64,000 nucleotides of DNA, taken from an uncultured Anaerolineae bacterium (GTDB lineage: Bacteria > Chloroflexota > Anaerolineae > J036 > Brachytrichaceae). Under the pieces are notes generated by a model that saw only the letters and a list, made by a program, of their open reading frames with translations, was not told the DNA's origin and ran no database searches. The stretch's first letter is position 1. Every line of letters begins with the position of its first letter. The translations under genes and the position numbers were made by a program. The stretch spans positions 1 through 64,000 of the forward strand of contig CALHLE010000046.1 in the NCBI GenBank assembly GCA_938034415.1. The letters run 5' to 3'. Shown in pieces: positions 27,640-35,804 of this stretch.

Positions 27640-27993
27640 TTAGGCCATCATCGTCCGGATGCGCGCATGGACCACGCGGCGCAATTCGCGCAGGCGAGAT
27701 TCAAACTCCGGGTCGCTATCGTCGGCCAGCGCCTCCGGCGACCAATCATGGCAATCGGCCAGATGCAACAATACGCCGGCTGCCTGCGCGCGTGTCTCCC
27801 GATTCACGCTGCGCCGCTCCAGCAGCTCCAGCAGCGTCCAACCTGACACAAGCAGCGTTGTGCGCTCACGAAGGGACTGCCAGAACATGCCGGTTCGGCC
27901 GAAGCGACGCTCGTGAATAAGCGCGTGCAAGTCCGCAACGCTCAGGCTGTCGTAGTATGCGCGCTCCTTGCGCGCCTCAGACTCGAATGCCAT
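27640..27993 (-). CDS. Hypothetical protein, 117 residues
   Basis: A small basic-acidic helical protein from ATG 27993. It carries the segments YYDSLSVADLHALIHERRFGRTGMFWQSL and TTLLVSGWTLLELLERRSVNRETRAQA. No known family was recognised. It lies between the dehydratase and aldehyde dehydrogenase genes, all minus, with 47 bases to the dehydratase. About 270 bases without a gene (27370-27639) follow it. Confidence 0.5.
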   Translation of the reverse strand: MAFESEARKERAYYDSLSVADLHALIHERRFGRTGMFWQSLRERTTLLVSGWTLLELLERRSVNRETRAQAAGVLLHLADCHDWSPEALADDSDPEFESRLRELRRVVHARIRTMMA

Positions 27994-28040
27994 ACAAACG
28001 TCACTGCAACTGAGCAATGGCCGGTGCAGTTGGATTCGCC

Positions 28041-29708
28041 TTAGAGGATCCCTCCCAAGTTCCACGGCTGGAACTCTTCTTCGCCGATGCCCTGCGCTTC
28101 GCTCTTGGAGGGCTTGCCGGACGCCACTGCGATCACATAGTCCAGCAACTCATCGGCCACCACTTGCATGGGCACGCCTTCCAGCACTTTGCCGGCATTG
28201 ACGTCCATATCTTCTTCCATGCGCCGGTAAGTTGCGCTGTTGCTGACCACCTTGATGCTGGGTGCCGGTTTGAACCCGAAACACGAGCCGCGGCCGGTGG
28301 TGAACACGATCAGGTTGCAGCCGCCGGCTACCTGCCCCGTTGCGCCAACCGGGTCATAGCCCGGCGTGTCCATGAAGGTGAAGCCCTTTTGCGTGATCGG
28401 CTCGGCGTAGTCCACCACATCCACCAGCGGCGTCGTGCCCGCTTTGGCCACTGCGCCGAGCGACTTCTCATAGATTGTAGTCAAGCCGCCGGCTTTATTG
28501 CCATGCGACGGATTGTTGTCTATCTCCACGCCGTGTTTAGCTGCGTGCCGCTCCCACCAGTGGATCTTGCGGATGAGCTTCTCGCCCACTTCGCGGCTCA
28601 CGGCGCGGCGCGTGAGCAAGTGCTCGGCGCCGTAGATCTCCGGCGTCTCGGCCAACACCACGCTGCCGCCCTGCCGGACGATCTCATCGGAGACCATGCC
28701 CAACACGGGATTCGCCGTCACGCCGCTCCAACCATCGCTGCCGCCGCACTGCAACGCGACAGTCAGCTCGCTGATCGGCGTCGGCTCGCGCCGATACTGA
28801 TTGACGACCGGCAACAACGCTTCTACCATCGCAATGCCGGCCTCAATCGTCTTGCGCACACCGCCGGTATCCTGGATCGTGAGCGAGGGCGGCGCAAGAT
28901 GCGGCGCGCCGGCGATAGAAGGCTGAGGATTCACGTAGCGCACAGCCGGCGCTTCTTTGACGGCGAGATGGTAGTTCTCAACCAGGGCGCTGATTTGGTT
29001 GACCTCGCAACCCAAACCCACAAGCACATAGCCACCGACGTTAGGATGTGCAGCGATGCCGGCCAGCGTGCGCTGCAGCAGAATATAGTCCTCGCCGCCG
29101 ACGCGCGTCGCGCAGCCGAAGCCATGGGCGATAGCAATGACGCCATCCACGTTCGGGAAGTCGGCCAGCCGTTCTGCGGTGAAATAGTGGGCGATGCGTC
29201 GCACCGTATGCGCCGAGCAGTTCACCGTGCTGATCACCGCGATGTAGTTGCGCGTGCCTACGCGGCCATCCGCGCGGCGATAGCCCATGAACCGCCGGCG
29301 CTCCGCCTCTGGCACTAACGCCACCGGCCTTACGTCGGCGCCAAAGGCATAGTCCTGATCGAATCGCGTCTGTAAAGACGCGCGATCGCGCATTTCTGCG
29401 CCAACGGCCAGGTTGTGCACATGCACGTGATCGCCAACTGCAATGTCGCGCGTCGCAAAGCCGATCACCTGGCCGTAGCGCCGCACCGGCCGACCTTGTT
29501 TCACCTCACGGATGGCGAATTTGTGGCCGGAAGGGACCAACGAGTGAAGTCGCAGCGACGCGATGTGGCGCGTTCCTAGGACTGCCGTGCCGGCAGCCAA
29601 ATTCACCTTCGCAATCGCCACGTTGTCGTCGGGATGCAACTGAACGGCAACGTCGTCGAAAGGCAGAGGATTCGATTCATCTGGCAAGAGCAGATCAACA
29701 GTTGCCAT
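28041..29708 (-). CDS. UxaA/GarD-family sugar-acid dehydratase
   Basis: Dehydrates a hexaric or hexonic acid such as galactarate or altronate. The 555-residue protein has an N-terminal SAF-type domain (NVAIAKVNLAAGTAVLG to about 110), then the large catalytic part with GYRRADGRVGTRNYIAVI, GFGCATRVGGEDY, LQCGGSDGWSGVTANPVLG and the C-terminal GRGSCFGFKPAPSIKV. It is one polypeptide, as in UxaA and GarD. Its ATG (29708) overlaps the end of the upstream hydrolase gene. Substrate choice between altronate and galactarate is open. Confidence 0.82.
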   Translation of the reverse strand: MATVDLLLPDESNPLPFDDVAVQLHPDDNVAIAKVNLAAGTAVLGTRHIASLRLHSLVPSGHKFAIREVKQGRPVRRYGQVIGFATRDIAVGDHVHVHNLAVGAEMRDRASLQTRFDQDYAFGADVRPVALVPEAERRRFMGYRRADGRVGTRNYIAVISTVNCSAHTVRRIAHYFTAERLADFPNVDGVIAIAHGFGCATRVGGEDYILLQRTLAGIAAHPNVGGYVLVGLGCEVNQISALVENYHLAVKEAPAVRYVNPQPSIAGAPHLAPPSLTIQDTGGVRKTIEAGIAMVEALLPVVNQYRREPTPISELTVALQCGGSDGWSGVTANPVLGMVSDEIVRQGGSVVLAETPEIYGAEHLLTRRAVSREVGEKLIRKIHWWERHAAKHGVEIDNNPSHGNKAGGLTTIYEKSLGAVAKAGTTPLVDVVDYAEPITQKGFTFMDTPGYDPVGATGQVAGGCNLIVFTTGRGSCFGFKPAPSIKVVSNSATYRRMEEDMDVNAGKVLEGVPMQVVADELLDYVIAVASGKPSKSEAQGIGEEEFQPWNLGGIL

Positions 29709-30570
29709 CGAGGAGAAAGTTTTTGACAATTCGCGCGAATTCATCAGGCTTTTCGACCATCGGCAGGTGGCCGCATGCGTCCATCCAAACCAGCTTGCCA
29801 CGCGGAGCGAGGCCGGCGGTGTATTCTGCATTGCGCGGCGGCATAATCTGATCGTTGCGACCATGGATCAACAAGACCGGCATTGGCAACCGCGCCAAAT
29901 CGTGCGGCGTCTCCCAGCTCAACGATGCCTTTACCGTCAGGTCTGCCGTCCGCTCATCCATCTGCATAAAGTCGTTCAGGCCGTCGCGCAGCACGGCGAT
30001 GTCATCGGGCAGGCGATGGAAGTAGCGGCTGCCGAGCAACTTCGCGAATCCATCGCTCGCGGCAAACGGGAGCTTACGTGCTTTGACCATCAGGCCGGTC
30101 ACGCCGTGCATGAGAGCGATCATGCGGCGCTCGCGCTCATCGCGGAACGTGCTGAAGTTGCTGATGATCAGCCTTCGCACGCGGGCCGGCTGCATCGCGG
30201 CCAGCGCAATCGCCACACCGGAGCCGTAGCTGTGCCCGATCACGTCACACTGCGCGAGGCCCATCGCATCCATGAACTCTAGGACGACGGACGCCAACCC
30301 ACGGTGGGAATAGGCGTCTGGCCCATTAGGGTTATGCGCAGCAATCGGTGGGGTCAGCGGGGGCGAGAATCCGAAGCCGGGCAGGTCGGGCGCATAACAG
30401 CAAAAGGCGTCCGCCAGCGCGCGCATCGCAGGTAACCAATAGCGCGACGCGCCGCCCCAGCCATGAATTAGCAGCAGCGGCGGAAGCGATGACGATCCGA
30501 CTTGACGATAAGCCAGCTCGCCGCAGCGCATGAGAGCGGCATCGCAACCCCCGTTGTTTTGGAGCGGCAT
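29695..30570 (-). CDS. Alpha/beta hydrolase
   Basis: A hydrolase of about 290 residues with LLIHGWGGASRYW, the PDLPGFGFS loop, the nucleophile elbow GHSYGSGVAIAL, the acid in IHGRNDQIMP and the histidine in ACGHLPMVEKPDEFA. The family is the broad epoxide-hydrolase/haloalkane-dehalogenase-like group; the substrate is not clear. Possible starts lie at 30570 and 30594. It overlaps the sugar-acid dehydratase by 14 bases and likely precedes it in one operon; a sugar-lactone hydrolase role is a guess. Confidence 0.75.
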   Translation of the reverse strand: MPLQNNGGCDAALMRCGELAYRQVGSSSLPPLLLIHGWGGASRYWLPAMRALADAFCCYAPDLPGFGFSPPLTPPIAAHNPNGPDAYSHRGLASVVLEFMDAMGLAQCDVIGHSYGSGVAIALAAMQPARVRRLIISNFSTFRDERERRMIALMHGVTGLMVKARKLPFAASDGFAKLLGSRYFHRLPDDIAVLRDGLNDFMQMDERTADLTVKASLSWETPHDLARLPMPVLLIHGRNDQIMPPRNAEYTAGLAPRGKLVWMDACGHLPMVEKPDEFARIVKNFLLDGNC

Positions 30571-30642
30571 ATCCCCGCTTAAGCTGCGTCTCATATCCAT
30601 CTCAATCGCATGCGCACAATGCATTATATGGAAACGTCGAAC

Positions 30643-30954
30643 ATGCCCAATAACACAGCGCCACGCGAAGAGGCGGTTCCAGCCCGAGAGAAGACGGAGA
30701 TCATCAAGGTGTCAGCGCAATCGCGATCCACGGCGGTTGCCGGCGCCATCGCCGGCATCATCCGCGAGCGCGGGCGCGTGGATGTGCAGGCCATCGGTGC
30801 CGGCGCAGTCAACCAGGCGATGAAGGCTGCAGCCATCGCGCGCGGGTATCTCCTTCTCGACGGAATCAACGTCGTGATCATCCCGTCGTTCTCTGACGTG
30901 GTGATCGAAGGAGCCGAACGCACCGCCGTGCGACTCTCGATCGAGCCAAGATAG
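30643..30954 (+). CDS. spoVS: SpoVS-family protein
   Basis: A protein of about 103 residues whose last 85 form a complete SpoVS domain: IIKVSAQSRSTAVAGAIAGIIRERG, VDVQAIGAGAVNQAMKAAAIARGYL, and VVIIPSFSDVVIEGAERTAVRLSIEPR. The Bacillus protein is needed at stage V of sporulation and is thought to bind nucleic acid; relatives are found in many non-sporulating bacteria. A 20-residue charged N-terminal tail is unusual. In-frame ATGs also lie at 30610, 30619 and 30628. Confidence 0.88.
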   Translation: MPNNTAPREEAVPAREKTEIIKVSAQSRSTAVAGAIAGIIRERGRVDVQAIGAGAVNQAMKAAAIARGYLLLDGINVVIIPSFSDVVIEGAERTAVRLSIEPR

Positions 30955-31031
30955 AAACGCCCGTCGCACTGTGGTGTGATAGTGCGATTGCCCTCTTTCG
31001 TTTTCGGGCCGCATCCATTATCCTCGGATGG

Positions 31032-31856
31032 ATGCGAACCGAACTTCACTGTCACACTACAGAATCGGACGGGCTATACACGCCCGCAGAAATCGTGCGC
31101 CTAGCGCGCGCGCGCGATGTCGCGCTGATCGCCATCACCGATCACGACACCATCGCCGGCAACGACGCAGCCGCAACGGCGGGGAGCACGCAAGGCGTGC
31201 GCGTGATCCATGGCATCGAGGTGAGCACGCTCTCTCGCCAGGGGGAAACCCACGTGCTGGGCTACGGCGTACGGCCCAGCGACCCAGCGACGCTCGCCCG
31301 GATTGCGGCGCTGCGCGGGGCACGTGAGTCGCGCGCGCGCAGCATCCTCGATAAGCTTGCGCGCTTCGGCATCCACATTCCCTTCGAGCAGGTGCGGGCG
31401 CTGGCGGGCGACGCGATGATCGGCCGGCCGCATATTGCCCGCGCAATGGTCATGGCCGGCGCCGTCCAGACCGAGCAGGAAGCGTTTGACCTCTATCTGG
31501 CGGAAGGCAAGCCGGCATTCACCCCGCATGAAGGATTGACGCCTGCGCAGGCCGTTCAACTCATCCACGACGCCGGCGGCCTTGCGGTGCTCGCCCATCC
31601 CGGCCTATACGCCGGCGACTTGTCCGCTTTGCTCGATGAGATGATTCCGGCCGGGCTGGACGGGATAGAGGTCTTCTACCCACTGCACACGCCGGAACAA
31701 ACAGCGCGCTTTGCCGAACTCGCGCGTCGGCATCGCTTGCTCCTCACCGGCGGCAGCGATTTCCACGGCCCGCGCGGCGACGCAGAGCTATCACTGGGCA
31801 GCATCCACGTGCCGCCGGAACACATCGAAGCGCTACTGGCGCGGTTGGAAGGTTGA
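31032..31856 (+). CDS. PHP-domain phosphoesterase (YciV/TrpH-like)
   Basis: A metal-dependent phosphoesterase of 274 residues. The motifs are ELHCHTTESDGLYTP (H-x-H), ITDHDTIAG, the glutamate in VIHGIEVST, VLAHPGLY and the C-terminal GGSDFHG, which together give the trinuclear PHP site. Related YciV enzymes cleave nucleoside 3',5'-bisphosphates or the 5' ends of small RNAs. A TATCCT 7 bases before the ATG could be a -10 box. It starts a plus-strand run of four genes. Confidence 0.85.
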   Translation: MRTELHCHTTESDGLYTPAEIVRLARARDVALIAITDHDTIAGNDAAATAGSTQGVRVIHGIEVSTLSRQGETHVLGYGVRPSDPATLARIAALRGARESRARSILDKLARFGIHIPFEQVRALAGDAMIGRPHIARAMVMAGAVQTEQEAFDLYLAEGKPAFTPHEGLTPAQAVQLIHDAGGLAVLAHPGLYAGDLSALLDEMIPAGLDGIEVFYPLHTPEQTARFAELARRHRLLLTGGSDFHGPRGDAELSLGSIHVPPEHIEALLARLEG

Positions 31857-31940
31857 TAAGCTCGGTGACCTGCCGGCAGGAGCGTCGCGGGCAGAAACGC
31901 GGCCTACGCGCGAATCTCCGCTGGCAAGCAAGACGACATC

Positions 31941-32909
31941 ATGCTCAAAAACTGGAAATTCTGGTTCGGCATGGCGATCAGCGCCATCGCGCTCTCCCTC
32001 ACGCTGCGAGATGTGGACTTTGCAGCGTTCGGCCGAGCGGTGGCTACGGCGCAGACGGCCTGGCTGCTCCCGGCTTTCGTCGCCTTCATGGCCGGCCTGG
32101 CCATCCGCGCGCTGCGTTGGGCGACGTTGATGGGCGAATCGCATTTTGGCGTCACCTTCCACGCCATGAACATCGGCTACATGCTCAACATGGCGCTGCC
32201 GTTCCGCGTGGGCGAGATCGGTCGCGCCGTCGTCATCGGCCAGCGCACCGAAGTCAGCACAGCGACGGCACTCTCGTCCATCGTGGTCGAACGTCTGCTT
32301 GACCTGGCCGCTGTAGTCCTGCTGGCCTTCGGCTTCGCGCGGTTCATTCCGATGGATCCAACCCTCGCGCGCGCCGCGACAATCGGCGCTGGCCTGGTCG
32401 TCATTTTGATCGTCGCCGTCGGTGCAGCAATTTGGCAATCGGCGCGCTTCGAGGGAACGCTCAACCGGCTGCTGGCGCGCCTTCCGCGCATCAACGCGCA
32501 AATCTGGCTACGGCGCTATCGCGACTTCTGCGCCGGCTTCGGGCTAATTAACTCCACCAAACGCCTCGTCATCGTGCTCCTGACGACGGCGGGGATCTGG
32601 CTGGCGCAGCTCTTCGTCGCGTACTTCACGATGGCCGCCTTTCTGCCTCCGCGCGTGGATCAAGCCGGCCTCACGCTCGTCGCCGCCAATCTGGGAGGCG
32701 CAGCGCCATCCGCACCCGGCGGCCTGGGGCCGGTGCAGCTCTTCGCCCGCACGGCGCTGGTCGCGCCGTTCAGCATTGACCCGACGCAGGCCACTGCGTT
32801 TGTGTTCGTGTGGTCGCTCTGGCAGCAATTGGCGCTGATCATCTTGGGGGTGATCGGTATGGTGCGGATTGGCCTGTCATTTGGCCAATTGCGTCCGGCC
32901 AGGGCATAG
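31941..32909 (+). CDS. Lysylphosphatidylglycerol synthase TM-domain/flippase-like membrane protein
   Basis: A 322-residue integral membrane protein with about eight segments, of the UPF0104/AglD-like family. Features seen are NWKFWFGMAISAIALSLTLRDVDF at the start, the RALRWATLMG helix, the MALPFRVGEIGRAVVIG motif, SSIVVERLLDLAAVVLL and the PSAPGGLGPVQLFA loop near the end, all typical of this family. Members move or modify lipids or polyprenyl-linked sugars; the next gene is a glycosyltransferase. Its stop codon lies in the stem of the hairpin at 32903-32944. Confidence 0.8.
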   Translation: MLKNWKFWFGMAISAIALSLTLRDVDFAAFGRAVATAQTAWLLPAFVAFMAGLAIRALRWATLMGESHFGVTFHAMNIGYMLNMALPFRVGEIGRAVVIGQRTEVSTATALSSIVVERLLDLAAVVLLAFGFARFIPMDPTLARAATIGAGLVVILIVAVGAAIWQSARFEGTLNRLLARLPRINAQIWLRRYRDFCAGFGLINSTKRLVIVLLTTAGIWLAQLFVAYFTMAAFLPPRVDQAGLTLVAANLGGAAPSAPGGLGPVQLFARTALVAPFSIDPTQATAFVFVWSLWQQLALIILGVIGMVRIGLSFGQLRPARA

Positions 32910-32944
32910 CGCAGAGCAGGCCGGCGCCTGCTCTGCGCTATGCC
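32903..32944. terminator. Strong 19-bp hairpin containing the flippase-like gene's stop codon
   Basis: A perfect stem of 19 base pairs (32903-32921 with 32926-32944) closed by CGGC. The TAG stop at 32907-32909 is inside the left arm. There is little T-richness beyond it, so it could end transcription or act as a processing or stabilising structure between this gene and the glycosyltransferase. Confidence 0.55.
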
Positions 32945-33005
32945 TTGATAGCAGCGCAGTTATATGTATATTCCTGCCCGAAGCTGGTAGCCTTTGGAGT
33001 CGAAC

Positions 33006-34184
33006 GTGCGCATACTCCAGGTCCTCACCTACTATCGCCCTCATATCAGCGGACTCACCATCTACGTCGAACGGCTCTCGCGCGGACTGGCGCGCGCCGG
33101 CCACCAAGTGACGGTGCTCACGTCGCAGTACGACCCCAGCCTTGCACGCAACGAAGTCATGGACGGCGTTTCGATTGTGCGCGCGCCGGTGCTGGCGCGG
33201 ATCAGCAAGGGGGTGATCATGCCAACCTTCGGCGTGAAGCTGCGCCAGCTCTTACCGCAGTGCGACCTGGTCCATCTGCACCTGCCGCAGTTCGATGGCG
33301 CCGGCATCGCCATCAACGCTCGGCTGTTCGGCAAGCCCTCGCTGCTGACAATCCATGGCGACATCCGATTGCCCGACACTCTGTTCAATCGCGTCGTTCA
33401 ACCGGTGATTAACCTGATGAATCGCATTGCGGGGCACAACGTGGATCGCGTCGTCTCATACACCGAGGACTTTGCGCGGCACTCGCGCTACCTCTCTCGC
33501 TACGCGCACAAGCTGGCGGTCATCCCACCGCCGATAGAGATAGAGCTGCCAAGCCAAAGCGACATCGAGGCCTTTCGTCAAAAGTGGCGCGTGTCGCATG
33601 AGCAACATCCGCTCATTGGAATGTGCGCCCGGCTGGCCACGGAGAAGGGCGTCGAGGTGCTGATGCGTGCGCTGGCAATCATCCGGGAAGTGCGGCCGAA
33701 CGCGCGCGTGATCTTCGCTGGGCCATACAAAAACGTCATCGGCGAAGAGGCGTACGCGCGTCGGTTGCAGCCGCATTTCGACGCGCTAGGCGACGCATGG
33801 ACGTTCGTCGGCTCATTACAAGGCCGCGCGCTTGCGGCCTTCTTCGCCTCGTGCGACGTGACGGTGCTGCCCAGCCTGAACTCCACCGAATCGTTTGGCC
33901 TGGTGCAAGTCGAGTCCATGCTGTGCGGCACGCCGTCCATTTGCAGCGACCTGCCCGGCGTGCGCGTGCCCGTGCAGACTACCCGCATGGGCGAGGTGAC
34001 GCCGGTCGGTGACGCATCGGCGTTGGCCGAGGCCATCCTGCGCGTGTGCGACAACCGCGCCGCTTACGTCAAACCGCGCGACTTCATCCTGCAACACTAC
34101 AGCACCGAGCGCACCGTGGGCGACTATGAGATGCTCTACAATGCGTTAATTCGAGCGCGCGCGTCGCAGCCAAGCACGGTGTAA
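33006..34184 (+). CDS. Glycosyltransferase, GT4-like (GT-B fold)
   Basis: A cytoplasmic sugar transferase of about 392 residues, starting at GTG 33006 (a TTG lies 4 codons upstream). The N-terminal acceptor domain begins RILQVLTYYRPHISGLTIYV, and the donor domain shows IGMCARLATEKGVEVLMRAL, VIFAGPY, and LPSLNSTESFGLVQVESMLCGTPSICSD, the E-x7-E motif of GT4. Its place after the flippase-like gene suggests cell-surface glycan or glycolipid synthesis. Confidence 0.85.
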   Translation: MRILQVLTYYRPHISGLTIYVERLSRGLARAGHQVTVLTSQYDPSLARNEVMDGVSIVRAPVLARISKGVIMPTFGVKLRQLLPQCDLVHLHLPQFDGAGIAINARLFGKPSLLTIHGDIRLPDTLFNRVVQPVINLMNRIAGHNVDRVVSYTEDFARHSRYLSRYAHKLAVIPPPIEIELPSQSDIEAFRQKWRVSHEQHPLIGMCARLATEKGVEVLMRALAIIREVRPNARVIFAGPYKNVIGEEAYARRLQPHFDALGDAWTFVGSLQGRALAAFFASCDVTVLPSLNSTESFGLVQVESMLCGTPSICSDLPGVRVPVQTTRMGEVTPVGDASALAEAILRVCDNRAAYVKPRDFILQHYSTERTVGDYEMLYNALIRARASQPSTV

Positions 34185-34223
34185 AGCGCAAGAGCCAAAC
34201 TTCTGAAAGAATCTCCGACTGTG

Positions 34224-34973
34224 ATGGAACCGCAAGAACAAACCCACGAATCAACCCTAAAATCCGACCGCGTTGCGCTCAAGTGGTTCGCGTTCGGCGC
34301 GGCATTTGGCGCAATCGTCGCTGTTGGCGCCATGTTGGTCTTCACCGCAGCACGCACGCCGAGCGCCGCAACGCCAAAAGGCACGGACGCTGGCATGACG
34401 CTGCCCGACGCCCAGCCCTTCCTGCCAAAAGTCGCAGTGCGCGGGCCGAACACCCAGGGCAGCGCCGATGCACCGGTCACCATCGTGGAATACAGCGATT
34501 TCAATTGCGGTTTCTGCCGTCGCTTCTACGCCGAAACACTCCAACGCATCCTCGACGAATACGTGAAGACCAACAAGGCGCGCTTCAGCTACAAGCATTA
34601 TCCCTTCCTGGCTGAATCATCAGCCTGGAAGGCCGAAGCCGCCGAATGCGCCGCGGAACAGGGGCGATTCTGGGACTATCACGCCTTGCTGTTCACGCAG
34701 GACATCTTCGGCAATGATGAAGCGACCATGAAACAAGCGCTGACGACCGCTGCTTCCAGCATTCAACTTAACGTCGAGGCGTTCACCAACTGCCTGAATG
34801 CCGGTAGCGCGCGCCAGCGCGTGCAGGCCGACGCCGAAGAAGGGCGACGGTTGGGCGTCTCCGGCACGCCTTCCTTTCTGATCAACGGCCGGGCGCTGAT
34901 CGGCGCACAGCCCTACGAAGCGTTCAAGGCGATGATCGAGGAAGAGCTGGCCAAAGCGCCGTCCAAGCCGTAG
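34224..34973 (+). CDS. Membrane-anchored DsbA-like thioredoxin-fold protein
   Basis: A thiol oxidoreductase of 249 residues. A single N-terminal membrane segment (about 20-45) anchors a DsbA-type domain outside the cell. The active site is CGFC in VEYSDFNCGFCRRFYAE, and the cis-proline loop is GVSGTPSFLINGR. ATG 34224 is chosen; a GTG sits one codon upstream. It could exchange electrons with the DsbB-cytochrome fusion at 6221-7153, which is inference. It ends the plus-strand run. Confidence 0.88.
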   Translation: MEPQEQTHESTLKSDRVALKWFAFGAAFGAIVAVGAMLVFTAARTPSAATPKGTDAGMTLPDAQPFLPKVAVRGPNTQGSADAPVTIVEYSDFNCGFCRRFYAETLQRILDEYVKTNKARFSYKHYPFLAESSAWKAEAAECAAEQGRFWDYHALLFTQDIFGNDEATMKQALTTAASSIQLNVEAFTNCLNAGSARQRVQADAEEGRRLGVSGTPSFLINGRALIGAQPYEAFKAMIEEELAKAPSKP

Positions 34974-35009
34974 CGCGCAGCAGCAACGCGTCCCGCTCGC
35001 CGGCAGCGG

Positions 35010-35792
35010 CTAGCGGTAGAGCGCAAAGGCAGCTTGGCTTCCCCGGCGCGCGAGCAACTGCCCGTGCTGAGCGCCTTTCGCTCGAGCCAGCCGAATGGCC
35101 AGCGCCAACACCGCTGCGTCGGCGGATGGCGCAAACGGTTTGCGGCCGCCCGAACCGAATAAGCCTTTCAAACGGATGGCGGGCGCTTCGCCGGTGAAAA
35201 GCCGGTCGTCCAGCCGCTCAATGGCATCACAGGCAATCTGTTCATGCGACTGCGGCAAATTTGCTATAGCGATGATGAGGCCGAACTCTGCTGCGGCGCT
35301 ATCCCAGCCCGGCGCCGCGAGATCGGCGCCGGGCGGAATGCGCAGAGGCAAGCACTGTGTATCGCCCATCACCACCTGGATGAACGGCAAATGATTTTCA
35401 ATCACCGGCTCATCGTCAGGCGCGCGCAGAACAGCAACCCCCACCCGATTGAGTTCATCGAGGGCGGGCGCGGCGATGCCGATCAAGTCAAGCGGCGTGG
35501 CGTAGGCATCGGCCGGGTCGCATAGCACGGCGCCGATGTCATTCGGCGCGCTATTCGCCGGCGCCAGCAACACCGTCAACGCAGAAGTAAGCGGCGTGCT
35601 GAGGAGCAGCTTATAAGCATGGCCGGCGATCGGGCCGAACTCAGGGTGCGTCCCGCGCGGCACGACGACCGCGCACAACGCGCCGGGAACGTTCACCCCG
35701 GCCGCGTCCTCGACAAAAGACTCCACTGAGGCGCGCAAGCGGCCGGGGTCGGCGAAGTAATGACGACCGGCGTAGCGGGGCAAACGCACCAT
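35010..35792 (-). CDS. Memo-like protein (AmmeMemoRadiSam B family) lacking metal ligands
   Basis: A 260-residue protein that follows the MEMO1 fold order: RLPRYAGRHYFADPGRLRASVESF at the start, then AVVVPRGTHPEFGPIAGHAYKLL, TVLLAPANSAPND, ENHLPFIQVVMGD and a glycine-rich SGGRKPFAPSADAAVL end. In typical members the second block reads VPHAGY, the third GPxH and the last CG. Here all three metal-binding positions look changed: His to Arg (R46), His to Asn (N80) and Cys to Gly (G215). It may be a non-catalytic relative. It is 12 bases after the rhomboid gene, in a gmk-rhomboid-memo run. Confidence 0.65.
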   Translation of the reverse strand: MVRLPRYAGRHYFADPGRLRASVESFVEDAAGVNVPGALCAVVVPRGTHPEFGPIAGHAYKLLLSTPLTSALTVLLAPANSAPNDIGAVLCDPADAYATPLDLIGIAAPALDELNRVGVAVLRAPDDEPVIENHLPFIQVVMGDTQCLPLRIPPGADLAAPGWDSAAAEFGLIIAIANLPQSHEQIACDAIERLDDRLFTGEAPAIRLKGLFGSGGRKPFAPSADAAVLALAIRLARAKGAQHGQLLARRGSQAAFALYR

Positions 35793-35804
35793 GGCGCGGA
35801 TTGG

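Noticed and set aside
28017-29318. A 433-codon open frame antisense to the sugar-acid dehydratase
   Set aside because: Same reason: shadow frame in a high-GC gene whose own strand carries clear motifs.
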